DNA from: Geodermatophilus obscurus
GTDB taxonomy: Bacteria; Actinomycetota; Actinomycetes; Mycobacteriales; Geodermatophilaceae
Reading direction: 5' to 3'
Assembly (NCBI RefSeq): GCF_900115395.1
Contig: NZ_FOWE01000003.1
Span: forward strand, 62,001 to 126,000
Length of the DNA: 64,000 nt
Shown here: one piece after another, positions 27,735 through 39,918 of the stretch
Numbering within the stretch: the stretch's first letter is position 1
Layout: each line of letters starts with the position of its first letter
Translations under genes and position numbers: made by a program
Notes under the pieces: model-generated
What the model saw: only the letters and a program-made list of their open reading frames with translations
The model's database searches: none
Told to the model about the DNA's origin: nothing

Positions 27735-29846
27735 TCAGGCCGGTTCCAGCTCCCGCTCCGGCTCGGGCTCGCGGTGCTGGGCGAGCCGGCTGGGCCACCA
27801 CGTCCGGTCGCCCAGCAGGTGCACCGCGGCCGGCACGACCAGCGTGCGGACGACGAAGGTGTCGAGCAGGACGCCGAAGCCGACGATGAAGGCCAGCTGC
27901 ACGAGGATGAGCAGCGGCAGCACCGCCAGCGCCCCGAAGGTCGCCGCCAGCACCAGGCCGGCGCTGGTGATGACCCCGCCGGTGACGGCGAGGGCGCGCA
28001 GGATGCCGGGCCGGGTGCCCAGTCGCTGCGACTCCTCCCGGGCGCGGGTCATGAGGAAGATGTTGTAGTCGATCCCCAGGGCGACCAGGAACACGAAGCC
28101 GATCAGGATGATCGTCGGGTCGCTGGACGCGGTGCCCAGCAGCGGCTCGAACAGCAGCGCCGAGACGCCGATCGTCGCCGCGAAGCTCAGCACCACGGTG
28201 GCCAGCAGCACCAGCGGCGCCAGGATCGCCCGCAGCAGCAGCGCCAGTACGAGCGTGATGACCAGCAGGACGAGCGGGACGATGACCCGCAGGTCGCGCG
28301 CGGCGGTGTCGAGGGTGTCGAGGTTGGTCGCCGTCGTCCCGCCCACGAGGGTGTCGGGTTCGACGTCACGCACCGCCTCGCGCAGGTCGGCCACGGTGCG
28401 CTCGGCGGCGATGCTGTCCGCGGCGTCGGAGAGGGTGGCCTGCAGCTGCACCAGCCCGTTGACCTCCAGGGGCGGCGCGTCCGGCGTCGGCGGGCCGTCG
28501 GTCACCGGCGCCACCGCGGCGACACCGGGCACCTCGGCCGCCGCGGCGGCGACGTCGGGCCAGGTGTCGGCCGGCGTGACGAGCACCGCGGGGCTGCCGC
28601 TGCCGGCCTCGAAGTGGCGGGCCAGCGCCTCCTGGCCGCGGGCGCCCTCGGGGTTGCCCCGCACCGCCTCGGACAGCGGCAGCCCGTCGGCCTGGAACGT
28701 CGGGGCGAACACCGCTGCGGCGAGCAGGCCGGCGACGCTGAGCGCGAGCACCCGGCCGGGCCGGCGGCCGACGACGTCGGCGGTGCGCTGCCACCCGCCG
28801 GCCTGCTTCGCCTCGCTGCCGTAGCGCGGGCGGAAGGGCCAGAAGGCGGCACGGCCGAGCAGCAGCAGGACGGCGGGGAGGAAGGTCAGCGAGGCGATCA
28901 TCGCGAGCACGACGTTGACCGCGGAGATGGGGCCGAGGCCGCGGTTGGAGGCGAGGTCGGAGAAGAGCAGGCACAGCACGCCCAGGACGACGGTGGCGCC
29001 GGAGGCGAGGATCGGCTCGACCGAGCGGCGCAGGGCGGTGCGCATGGCGGCCAGCGGCGACTGCTCGGTCCGCAACTCCTCGCGGTAGCGGGCCACCAGC
29101 AGCAGGCCGTAGTCGGTGGCCGCGCCGACCACGAGGATCGACGCGATGCCCTGGCTCTGACCGTTGACCGTGATGATCCCCTCGCGGGCCAGCACGTAGG
29201 AGACCGCCTGCCCGGCGGTGAGGGCCAGGCCCGCCGTCCCGATGACCAGGAAGGGCAGCAGCGGGCTGCGGTAGACCACCAGCAGGATGAGCAGGACGAC
29301 GCCGAACGCGGCCAGCAGCAGCAGCCCGTCGATGCCGGCGAAGCCGTCCGCGAAGTCGGCGAACACGCCGCCGGGACCGGTGACGTACGCGGTGGTGCCC
29401 TCGACGTCGTCGGCGGCGCGCATCTCTCCCACCACCTCCGGCAGCGCGTCCCCGAGGTCGGTGCGCAGCGGCACCACGGCCTGCACCGCCTGGCCGTCCT
29501 CGCTGGGGATCGGCGGGGACGCCTCGCCGGCCAGCGCGTCGGCCTCCTCGGCGACGGCGGTGACCTCGGCCAGCGCCTCGCCGATCCGCGCCTGGGTGGC
29601 CGCGTCGAGCGGGCCGTCGCCCTCCCAGACGAGGACCACGGGCAGCGCGTCCTCCGTGCGGAAGCGCTCCTGCAGCTCGGTGACGCGGGTGGACTCCGCG
29701 CTGTCGGGCAGGAAGGCCGCGTTGTCGTTCTCCTGTATCCCGGTGAGCTGGGCGCCGACGGCGCCGAGCGGGCCGGCGAGGCCGAGCCAGAGGAGGGCGA
29801 CCACGGCCGGCAGCAGCCAGCGCAGGAGGGGGGTGCGGCGGGCCAT
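27735..29846 (-). CDS. MMPL-family RND transporter
   Basis: This 703-residue inner-membrane proton-driven exporter has the usual length of YdfJ/MmpL-type proteins. It has two repeats, each a membrane helix, a large extracytoplasmic loop and five helices. The first helix is LLRWLLPAVVALLWLGLAG. The membrane core of the first half contains GAATDYGLLLVARYREEL, and the second half the matching GFVFLVALGIDYNIFLMTRA, where the Asp-Tyr pairs carry protons. ATG 29846 is chosen because it starts at the first helix. It is divergent from a MarR gene, with an operator between them, so export of a lipid or toxic compound is probably MarR-controlled. Confidence 0.92.
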   Translation of the reverse strand: MARRTPLLRWLLPAVVALLWLGLAGPLGAVGAQLTGIQENDNAAFLPDSAESTRVTELQERFRTEDALPVVLVWEGDGPLDAATQARIGEALAEVTAVAEEADALAGEASPPIPSEDGQAVQAVVPLRTDLGDALPEVVGEMRAADDVEGTTAYVTGPGGVFADFADGFAGIDGLLLLAAFGVVLLILLVVYRSPLLPFLVIGTAGLALTAGQAVSYVLAREGIITVNGQSQGIASILVVGAATDYGLLLVARYREELRTEQSPLAAMRTALRRSVEPILASGATVVLGVLCLLFSDLASNRGLGPISAVNVVLAMIASLTFLPAVLLLLGRAAFWPFRPRYGSEAKQAGGWQRTADVVGRRPGRVLALSVAGLLAAAVFAPTFQADGLPLSEAVRGNPEGARGQEALARHFEAGSGSPAVLVTPADTWPDVAAAAAEVPGVAAVAPVTDGPPTPDAPPLEVNGLVQLQATLSDAADSIAAERTVADLREAVRDVEPDTLVGGTTATNLDTLDTAARDLRVIVPLVLLVITLVLALLLRAILAPLVLLATVVLSFAATIGVSALLFEPLLGTASSDPTIILIGFVFLVALGIDYNIFLMTRAREESQRLGTRPGILRALAVTGGVITSAGLVLAATFGALAVLPLLILVQLAFIVGFGVLLDTFVVRTLVVPAAVHLLGDRTWWPSRLAQHREPEPERELEPA

Positions 29847-29872
29847 GGCGCTAACCTCTCGGGGTTCTAGAA

Positions 29873-29887
29873 TCTCGATCGTCGAGA
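29873..29887. promoter_or_regulatory. MarR operator between MMPL exporter and MarR genes
   Basis: The perfect palindrome TCTCGA-TCG-TCGAGA lies between the exporter ATG (29846) and the MarR start. A wider inverted pair CCTCTCG/CGAGAGG surrounds it. The position and symmetry fit autorepression of both genes by the MarR dimer. Confidence 0.65.
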
Positions 29888-29930
29888 GGATAAGGTGAGC
29901 AGCGGTGCGGGGGCAAGCGGGAGGACGGCC

Positions 29931-30392
29931 GTGACGGAGCGGGACGCGCGGATCGACGTCGGGCTGCTGCTGCGGCGGCTCAGCGTCGAGCTCGACGCGG
30001 TCGGCCAGCGGTTCGCCGACCAGGAGGGGCTGGGCCGCACCGACGTGCGGGCCCTCACGGCGCTCATGGACGCCACCCGGGACGGCCGCGGGCTGACCGC
30101 CGGCGGGCTGGGCGCGGCCGTCGACCTCAGCTCGGCGTCGGTGACCGCGCTGGTCGACCGGTTGGAGCGGATGGGGCACGTCCACCGGGAGCGGGACGAG
30201 ACCGACCGTCGGCGGGTCGTCGTCGCCGTGTCCGACAGCGCCATGGCCGCCGGCCGCCGCTTCTTCGGAGCCCTGCAGGAGGACATCGTCGCCGCGATGG
30301 AGGGCTACACCGAGGAGGAGCTCGCCGTCGTCCGGCGGTTCCTCGTCGAGATGACCGACGTGATCACCCGGCACTCGCGGCCGGCCGGCTGA
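29931..30392 (+). CDS. MarR-family transcriptional regulator
   Basis: This is a 153-residue winged-helix repressor. The recognition region is AGGLGAAVDLSSASVTALVDRLERMGHVHRE in part, followed by the wing RDETDRRRVVVAVSD with the conserved D-x-R-R. Dimerisation helices are at both ends. GTG 29931 is preferred because GGGAGG is correctly spaced before it. An in-frame GTG at 29895 would add 12 residues but lies directly against the operator. It probably represses the divergent MMPL exporter; its ligand is unknown. Confidence 0.88.
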   Translation: MTERDARIDVGLLLRRLSVELDAVGQRFADQEGLGRTDVRALTALMDATRDGRGLTAGGLGAAVDLSSASVTALVDRLERMGHVHRERDETDRRRVVVAVSDSAMAAGRRFFGALQEDIVAAMEGYTEEELAVVRRFLVEMTDVITRHSRPAG

Positions 30393-30407
30393 CCGCCGGC
30401 TGCGGGC

Positions 30408-30639
30408 TCAGGACCACCGGGCGAGGTGCACGGCCAGGGGCTCGAGCCCCACGGTCGCGCGCCGCTCGTCCAGCCGCTCGGGGTCGGCCACCGGCCACGG
30501 CACCGGCCGGCCGTCGACGACGTCGGCCACCCGGGTGCCGTACCTCTGGTGCCGTCGCTCGGTGACGGCGACCCGGTCCTCCGGCATCGCCGGGTGCTGC
30601 CATCGCCTCGAGTTCCGCCCGCAGCGCCGCGTCGTCCAC
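30408..30639 (-). pseudogene. Decayed DUF6624-type gene (both ends left, middle deleted)
   Basis: A GTG (30637-30639) with GAGGGGG upstream starts MDDAALRAELEAMA, like the N-terminus of DUF6624 proteins. About 20 codons later homology moves to another frame, which encodes the family's C-terminal block QRYGTRV, VPWPVADPERLDERRA and VGLEPLAVHLARW before a stop at 30408. Around 100 internal residues are gone and the frame is shifted. It is a remnant, not a working gene. Confidence 0.6.
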
Positions 30640-30711
30640 CGGTGGGCCCCCTCGAGGTGTGCACGTCCCGCGCGACAGCCTGCCCGCGGACCGCGCCGCG
30701 TGCCCACGGCG

Positions 30712-31047
30712 CTACAGGTACAGGCCGGTGGACTCCTCGATCCGCTCCGCGGCGACGGCGTGCACGTCGCGCTCGCGCAGGATGACCAGCTCCTCGCCGT
30801 GCACCTCGACCTCGTGCTGGTCCTCGGGGGAGAACAGCACCTGGTCGCCGACCTTCACCTGGCGCACGCTCGCGCCGACCCCGCGCGCCTCGCCCCACAC
30901 CAGCCGCTTGGCCACCTGCGCGGTGGCCGGGATGAGGATGCCGCCGGTCGAGCGGCGCTCACCGTCCTCCCTGCGCAGGGCCACCAGGACCCGGTCGTGC
31001 AGCATCTTGATCGGCAGCCCGCTGCCCCTCGCGACGTCGGAAGGCAC
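30712..31047 (-). CDS. GroES-like co-chaperonin family protein
   Basis: This 111-residue protein carries the Cpn10 fold: IKMLHDRVLVALRR, a mobile-loop-like stretch ERRSTGGILIPATAQ, then GEARGVGASVRQVKVGDQVLFSP and EVEVHGEELVILRERDVHAV. It differs from housekeeping GroES by an N-terminal extension and a C-terminal tail (RIEESTGLYL). No groEL lies beside it. A TACCGT box (31054-31059) lies 6 bases before the GTG, suggesting a leaderless transcript. It is likely a second GroES paralogue; whether it caps a chaperonin is unknown. Confidence 0.82.
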   Translation of the reverse strand: MPSDVARGSGLPIKMLHDRVLVALRREDGERRSTGGILIPATAQVAKRLVWGEARGVGASVRQVKVGDQVLFSPEDQHEVEVHGEELVILRERDVHAVAAERIEESTGLYL

Positions 31048-31068
31048 GCGGTCACGGTACGCGGGCGG

Positions 31069-31416
31069 CTATCCCCAGCCGAGCTGGTGCAGGCGCTCCT
31101 CGCTGATGCCGAAGTGGTGGGCGATCTCGTGCACGACGGTCACCGTCACCTCCTCGACCACCTCCTCGGCGGTCGAGCAGATCTCGCAGATGGCCTCGCG
31201 GTAGATCATGATCCGGTCGGGCAGGTCCCCGCCGTACTGCCACCCGCGCTCGGTCAGCGCGTGCCCCTCGTAGAGGCCCAGCAGCTCGGGTTCGTCCTCG
31301 TTGCGGTCCTCGACGAGCACGACGACGTTGTCCAGCAGCGCCATGAGGTCGGCGGGGACGGCGTCGAGGGCGTCGGCGACCAGGGCCTCGAAGACCGCCC
31401 GGGGCAGCGGCTTCAC
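31069..31416 (-). CDS. Zincin-like metallopeptidase (DUF1025/MMP-like family)
   Basis: This small 115-residue protein has the zinc motif HEIAHHFGISEERLHQLGWG at its C-terminus (HExxH plus a further ligand), as in the minimal metallopeptidase family. The N-terminal half includes FEALVADALDAVPADLMALLDNV and ELLGLYEGHALTER. GTG (31414-31416) starts 7 bases after the guaB1 stop, so it is in that operon. Family members are cytoplasmic and their substrates unknown. The fold call is secure; proteolytic activity is inferred from the motif. Confidence 0.85.
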   Translation of the reverse strand: MKPLPRAVFEALVADALDAVPADLMALLDNVVVLVEDRNEDEPELLGLYEGHALTERGWQYGGDLPDRIMIYREAICEICSTAEEVVEEVTVTVVHEIAHHFGISEERLHQLGWG

Positions 31417-31423
31417 CGCGCCG

Positions 31424-35380
<3,957 letters not shown>

Positions 35381-35388
<8 letters not shown>

Positions 35389-36184
35389 CTGGCGCCCCCG
35401 GCTGATCGCCAGCGACATGGACGGCACGCTGCTGCGGTCCGACGACACGGTCGGCGAGGCCACGGTCGCCGAGCTGCGCCGCTGGCAGGACGACGGCGTC
35501 CCCGTCGTTCTGGCCACCGGCCGCCCGCCGCGCTGGATGCACCGGATCCGGCAGGTGCTGCCCACCGGCACCGCCGTCTGCTGCAACGGCGCGGTGCTGC
35601 TCGACCTCGGGCGCTTCGAGATCCTCGAGGAGGACGCGCTGCCCCCGGCGCTGCTCGCGGAGATCACCTCAGGCCTGCGCGCCGAGCAGCCCGGCACGTG
35701 GTTCGCCGTCGAGTACGGCCTGGAGTTCCGGCACGAGCCGGTCTACCGGCCGCGGTGGGACGTCGACGCGCCCGGCGTCGCGGAGGCCCCGCTGGAGGAG
35801 ATCGTCTCGGTGCCCGCGGCCAAGCTGCTGGCCCGCCACGAGGACCTCGGCCGCGACGCCTTCCTCGCCCTCGTCGAGCGGGTGGTGGGGGACCGGGCGA
35901 CGGTCACCAACTCCTCCTCGGACGCGCTCGCCGAGATCTCCGCACGCGGCGTCACCAAGGCCACCGGCATCGAGCGGATCGCCACCCGGCACGGGCTGGG
36001 CCCCGGCGACGTCGTCGTGTTCGGTGACATGCCCAACGACATCGCGGCCTTCGACTGGGTGCGCGAGGGCGGCGGCCGGGCCGTGGCGATGGCGCACGCC
36101 CACCCGGACCTGCTCGCCGCCGCCACCGACGTCACCGGCACCAACGACGACGACGGCGTCGCGGCCTTCCTCGCCTCGCTGTAG
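35381..36184 (+). CDS. HAD-superfamily Cof-type phosphatase (paralogue)
   Basis: This is a 267-residue relative of the preceding gene, with motif I IASDMDGTLLRS, TGRPPRWMH, lysine in RGVTKATGIERIA and VFGDMPNDIAAFD. It lacks the N-terminal leader of its neighbour. The pair most likely arose by duplication and may remove phosphate from different metabolites. GTG at 35381 overlaps the upstream coding sequence by 8 bases, which indicates translational coupling within the serS unit. Confidence 0.9.
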
Positions 36185-36253
36185 CCCGGCTCAAGGACGG
36201 CCGCCGCCTGCCGATGTGTCGTGCGACCGGCAGCACGCCACGGAAGGCGACCG

Positions 36254-37888
36254 ATGAGCCAGAACCCTCCCCGTCCCACGTCCACCCCCACCGCGACCAC
36301 CCCCGCCGCGACCGCCGCCCCGGGCTGGAGCCTGCGCACCCGCCTGCTGGGCGCGATCCTCGTCGTCGCCGCCATCGCGCTGGCCGTCGGGCTGTTCGGC
36401 ATCCAGCGGATGTCGGTCCTGGCGGACAAGGCCGACGAGGTCCACAGCGCCGGCGCCGAGCCCCTCGACGGCCTGCGGACCCTGCAGGTGGACTGGTGGG
36501 AGCTGTCCGCCCAGACCGCGCGCGCCGCGATCCCCACGCTGCCGCCGGCCAACATCCAGGCGGCCCGCCAGGAGGCCGGGGAGGCCGCCGAGCGCATGTC
36601 CGCCCACGCCGAGGCCGTGGCGGGGATGCCCCTGGACGACGACGCCCGCGCCGGCTTCGAGGCCTTTAGCGCCGCGTCGGAGACCTACCTGACCGCCCTC
36701 GCGCGGCTGCAGGCCCTGCCGCCGACCTCACCCGAGGCGCTGCCGCTGCTGCAGACCCTGCAGCAGAACGAGGACGTCATCGAGGAGTCGCTGGCCGCGG
36801 CCACGACGGCGGCCGCCGCGACCGCCGAGCAGACCGTCGCCGAGGCGCGCGACGCCTACGGCACGGCCCGCACCCTCACCCTCGTCGTCGTGGTGCTCGG
36901 CCTGGTGGCGTCGGTCGTGCTGGCCCTCCTGGTGGCGCGCAGCGTGATGCGCCCGGTGCAGCGGATCCGCGAGGTCCTGGTGCAGGTCGCCGCCGGTGAC
37001 CTCCGGGTGCGCGCCGGCGCCACCGGTGGCGGCGAGCTGGCCGAGGTCGCCCGCTCGCTCGACGGCACCCTCGACTCCCTGGGTGGCGTGCTGACCCTGG
37101 TCCGCGACTCCGCCGACCGGCTGCAGGGCGCCTCCACCCAGCTCGACACCGCGGCGGGCAGCATCGCCGAGTTCTCCCGCGCCGCGTCCGACCAGACCGG
37201 TCTCGTCGTCGCGTCCGCCGGCGAGGTCGCCGCCAGCGTCGACACCGTGGCCACCGGCTCCTCGCAGATGGAGTCGGCGATCCGGGAGATCGCGCACAAC
37301 GCCACCGAGGCCGCCCGCGTCGCCGGTCAGGCCGTCGGCGTCGCCGAGACCACCACCCGCACCGTGGGCAAGCTCGGGGACTCGTCGCAGGAGATCGCCA
37401 CCGTCGTCAAGCTCATCAACGGCATCGCCGAGCAGACCAACCTGCTGGCCCTCAACGCCACGATCGAGGCGGCGCGGGCGGGGGAGGCCGGCAAGGGCTT
37501 CGCCGTCGTGGCCAGCGAGGTCAAGGAGCTCGCGCAGGAGACGGCGCGGGCCACCGAGGACATCTCCCGCCGGGTCGAGGCCATCCAGGCCGACACCGCG
37601 GGGGCCGTCGACGCGATCAGCCGGATCAGCTCGGTCATCGGCGAGATCAACGACTTCCAGGCGACCATCGCGGCCGCCGTCGAGGAGCAGACGGCGACCA
37701 CCAACGAGATGAACCGCAACGTGGCCGAGGCCGCCGGCGGCACCCGGCAGATCGCCGCGGCGATCACCGGCCTGGCCGACGGCACCGAGCAGACCAACGT
37801 CCGCGTGGGCGACGCCCGCCGCGCCGCGGCCGAGTTGGCCCGCATGAGCGGGGAGCTGCAGGACGCCGTCCGCCGCTTCTCCGTCTAG
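36254..37888 (+). CDS. Methyl-accepting chemotaxis protein
   Basis: This 544-residue transducer has helix 1 at about 32-50 ([19 protein letters not shown]), a periplasmic four-helix-bundle sensor (51-205), helix 2 at about 207-229 and a HAMP domain (230-282, beginning [13 protein letters not shown]). The coiled-coil signalling domain carries the invariant hairpin tip [20 protein letters not shown] and [13 protein letters not shown]. The tail has no CheR pentapeptide. ATG 36254 follows GGAAGG. No cheA, cheW or flagellar gene is in the window, so it must signal to a distant array. The ligand is unknown. Confidence 0.92.
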   Translation: MSQNPPRPTSTPTATTPAATAAPGWSLRTRLLGAILVVAAIALAVGLFGIQRMSVLADKADEVHSAGAEPLDGLRTLQVDWWELSAQTARAAIPTLPPANIQAARQEAGEAAERMSAHAEAVAGMPLDDDARAGFEAFSAASETYLTALARLQALPPTSPEALPLLQTLQQNEDVIEESLAAATTAAAATAEQTVAEARDAYGTARTLTLVVVVLGLVASVVLALLVARSVMRPVQRIREVLVQVAAGDLRVRAGATGGGELAEVARSLDGTLDSLGGVLTLVRDSADRLQGASTQLDTAAGSIAEFSRAASDQTGLVVASAGEVAASVDTVATGSSQMESAIREIAHNATEAARVAGQAVGVAETTTRTVGKLGDSSQEIATVVKLINGIAEQTNLLALNATIEAARAGEAGKGFAVVASEVKELAQETARATEDISRRVEAIQADTAGAVDAISRISSVIGEINDFQATIAAAVEEQTATTNEMNRNVAEAAGGTRQIAAAITGLADGTEQTNVRVGDARRAAAELARMSGELQDAVRRFSV

Positions 37889-37895
37889 CCGGAGG

Positions 37896-37950
37896 ACCTG
37901 CCTGCCCCATCTCGCGCAGGCTCGCGACGGGGCCCCTGCAGGCAGTCCGC
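37896..37950. terminator. Structured 3'-end element, copy B
   Basis: Arms GGAC-CTGCCTGC and GCAGGCAG-TCC enclose a CCCC/GGGG stem and a TCGCGCAGGCTCGCGA loop. It is the reverse-orientation relative of copies A and C with its own complementary outer stem. It lies just after the chemoreceptor stop. Confidence 0.6.
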
Positions 37951-37967
37951 TCCCAGCTGCGCAACCG

Positions 37968-38002
37968 CAGCGGCGCCGTCCCCACCGGGGACGGCGCCGC
38001 TG
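37968..38002. terminator. Perfect 16-base hairpin downstream of the chemoreceptor
   Basis: CAGCGGCGCCGTCCCC (37968-37983), a 3-base loop, and its exact complement (37987-38002) follow element B. There is no T-run, only TGTCCGTTCC. Probably the main transcript end of the chemoreceptor gene. Confidence 0.65.
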
Positions 38003-38162
38003 TCCGTTCCGGCCCCTCACCAGCACGCCTGGGCGGATCGTCACCCGATCGTCACGCGGGGACCCCGGCGCGAGCGGTCCCCGGTGGGACAGTGGCGGGG
38101 GACGGACCGGCAGGGTCGCGGGAGCGTCCCGGGACGCCACCGGTCGTGAGGGGTGGGCCACG

Positions 38163-39098
38163 GTGGACGTGCTGTGGATCGTGCTGATCGTGGTGGCGGT
38201 GGTCGTCCTCGCGACCGCCGGCGCGAGCCTGAAGATGGTGCAGCAGTACCAGCGCGGCGTGGTGCTGCGCTTCGGCCGGCTGCTGCCCGAGGTGCGGGGG
38301 CCCGGACTGCGGGTGCTGGTCCCGTTCGCCGACCAGATGACCAAGGTGCCGGTGCAGACGCTGGTCCTCGACGTGCCCTCGCAGGGCACCATCACCCGCG
38401 ACAACGTGACGATCGGCGTCGACGCGGTCGTGTACTTCCGGGTCGTGGACCCCGTGCGCGCGGTGATCAACGTGGAGAACTACATGGGGGCGGTGTCACA
38501 GGTGTCGCAGACGTCGCTGCGCTCGGTCATCGGCCGCGCGGACCTCGACACGCTGCTGTCGGACCGGGAGGCGATCAACGCCGAGCTGCGCGCGGTGATC
38601 GACACCCCGACCGAGGAGTGGGGCATCAGGATCGACCGGGTCGAGGTCAAGGACATCTCACTGCCGGAGTCGATGCGCCGCTCGATGTCCCGTCAGGCAG
38701 AGGCCGAGCGCGACCGCCGGGCCCGGGTCATCTCCGCCGACGGCGAGTTCCAGGCGTCGGCGAAGCTGGCGCAGGCCGCGGACGCGATGAGCGCGACCCC
38801 GGGGGCGCTGCAGCTGAGGCTGTTGCAGACCGTCGCCGACGTCGCCTCGGACAAGAACAGCACCCTGGTGATGCCCTTCCCCGTCGAGCTGCTGCGCTTC
38901 TTCGAGCAGGCCGCCGGCAGCCGCGACACGCGGTCGTCCGCACCCGCGGTCGCGACCGGCGGGGAGGACGCGGACGCGCCGCCCGCGCTCCCGGCCGGCA
39001 ACGGTGCGACGCGGGCCGTGTCGTCACCCCCGCCCAGCGGTCAGGCCGACGCCGTCCCGGCGCCGATCACCACAGGTCCCGCGGCAGGTCGGCGATGA
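38163..39098 (+). CDS. SPFH/band-7 (slipin/stomatin-like) membrane protein
   Basis: This 311-residue protein has one N-terminal membrane helix (residues 2-22). The SPFH domain follows: QQYQRGVVLRFGRLLPEV, GPGLRVLVPFADQM, VDAVVYFRVVDPVRAVINV and LRSVIGRADLDTLLS. The coiled region SMRRSMSRQAEAERDRRARV leads to a variable Ala/Pro tail. Slipins form large ring assemblies in membrane microdomains; no NfeD protease partner is adjacent. The GTG is preceded by GAGGGGTGGG. The last 32 bases overlap the convergent DUF1707 gene. Confidence 0.9.
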   Translation: MDVLWIVLIVVAVVVLATAGASLKMVQQYQRGVVLRFGRLLPEVRGPGLRVLVPFADQMTKVPVQTLVLDVPSQGTITRDNVTIGVDAVVYFRVVDPVRAVINVENYMGAVSQVSQTSLRSVIGRADLDTLLSDREAINAELRAVIDTPTEEWGIRIDRVEVKDISLPESMRRSMSRQAEAERDRRARVISADGEFQASAKLAQAADAMSATPGALQLRLLQTVADVASDKNSTLVMPFPVELLRFFEQAAGSRDTRSSAPAVATGGEDADAPPALPAGNGATRAVSSPPPSGQADAVPAPITTGPAAGRR

Positions 39099-39261
39099 GG
39101 TCGGCCAGCTCGCCGAGGGTGCGGGCGGCGTAGGCGGCCCGCACCCGCTCGTCGAACTCGGCGACGTCGAGCCGGCCCTGCGACAGGCCGCGCTGCAGCT
39201 GGCGGATCGTCTCCTCGCGGTCGGCGTCGCCCGCCCGGACCGCCCGCCGCTCGTCGCGCAC
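39067..39261 (-). CDS. DUF1707 (SHOCT-like) domain protein
   Basis: This 64-residue protein consists of the DUF1707 motif alone: RAGDADREETIRQLQRGLSQ then GRLDVAEFDERVRAAYAART and LGELADLIADLP. The domain is common at the N-terminus of actinobacterial membrane proteins and is thought to bind protein or nucleic acid; its function is not established. GTG lies 8 bases after the pafE stop, suggesting co-expression with the proteasome activator. The 3' end overlaps the convergent SPFH gene. Confidence 0.8.
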   Translation of the reverse strand: MRDERRAVRAGDADREETIRQLQRGLSQGRLDVAEFDERVRAAYAARTLGELADLIADLPRDLW

Positions 39262-39269
39262 GGCGCCGG

Positions 39270-39818
39270 TCAGAGGTACTGGCCGCCGCCGGGGCGGGAC
39301 TCGGCGGCGCCGGGCCCACTGGGCAGGGCCCGGCGGCGGATGTCCTCCAGCTGCGCGCGGGCGGCCATCTGCTCGAGCACCACCGCCGTCTGCATGCCCT
39401 GGAACACCCCCTCGAGCCAGCCGACCAGCTGCGCCTGGGCGATCCGCAGCTCGGCGTCGGACGGCGTCTGCTCCTCGGCGAACGGGCGGGTGATCCGCCG
39501 CAGCTCGTCGCTGAGCTCGGGCGCGAGGCCCTCCTCCAGCTCGGTGATCGACGAGGCGTGGATGTCGCGCAGGCGGGCGCGGCTGGCGTCGTCGAGCGGC
39601 GCCGCGCGGACCTCCTCGAGCAGCTGCTTGATCATCGTGCCGATGCGCATCACCTTGGCCGGCTGCTCGACCATCTCGCTCAGGCCGGGGGTGCCGGGGC
39701 CCGCGTGGCCGTCCGCCGGGCCTCCGGCGGGCACGGGCATCGCGCCGACCGGCCGTCCGTCGGGGCCGACGACGAGGACCTGCTGCGGGCGCTCACTGCC
39801 GGTGCCGGGTGCCGTCAT
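39270..39818 (-). CDS. pafE: Bacterial proteasome activator PafE/Bpa
   Basis: This 182-residue protein matches the ATP-independent proteasome activator of actinobacteria. After a disordered Gly/Pro-rich N-terminus come the long helices forming the dodecameric ring: VEQPAKVMRIGTMIKQLLEE, RARLRDIHASSITELEEGLA and AQLVGWLEGVFQGMQTAVV. The extreme C-terminus GGGQYL is the HbYX-like motif that docks into the 20S core to open its gate. The ATG follows GGGAGG. The adjacent aminotransferase-like and quinone-reductase genes match the order around Rv3777-Rv3780 in M. tuberculosis as I recall it. Confidence 0.93.
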   Translation of the reverse strand: MTAPGTGSERPQQVLVVGPDGRPVGAMPVPAGGPADGHAGPGTPGLSEMVEQPAKVMRIGTMIKQLLEEVRAAPLDDASRARLRDIHASSITELEEGLAPELSDELRRITRPFAEEQTPSDAELRIAQAQLVGWLEGVFQGMQTAVVLEQMAARAQLEDIRRRALPSGPGAAESRPGGGQYL

Positions 39819-39918
39819 GCCTCCCATCCTGCCCCGCCCGGACGCGGGCCGAACGCCGGGCGGAGGGCCGGTCGGTGCACGGCGCGGCGGGCCGCGGGTG
39901 CCAACTAGGGTCGCCCGC

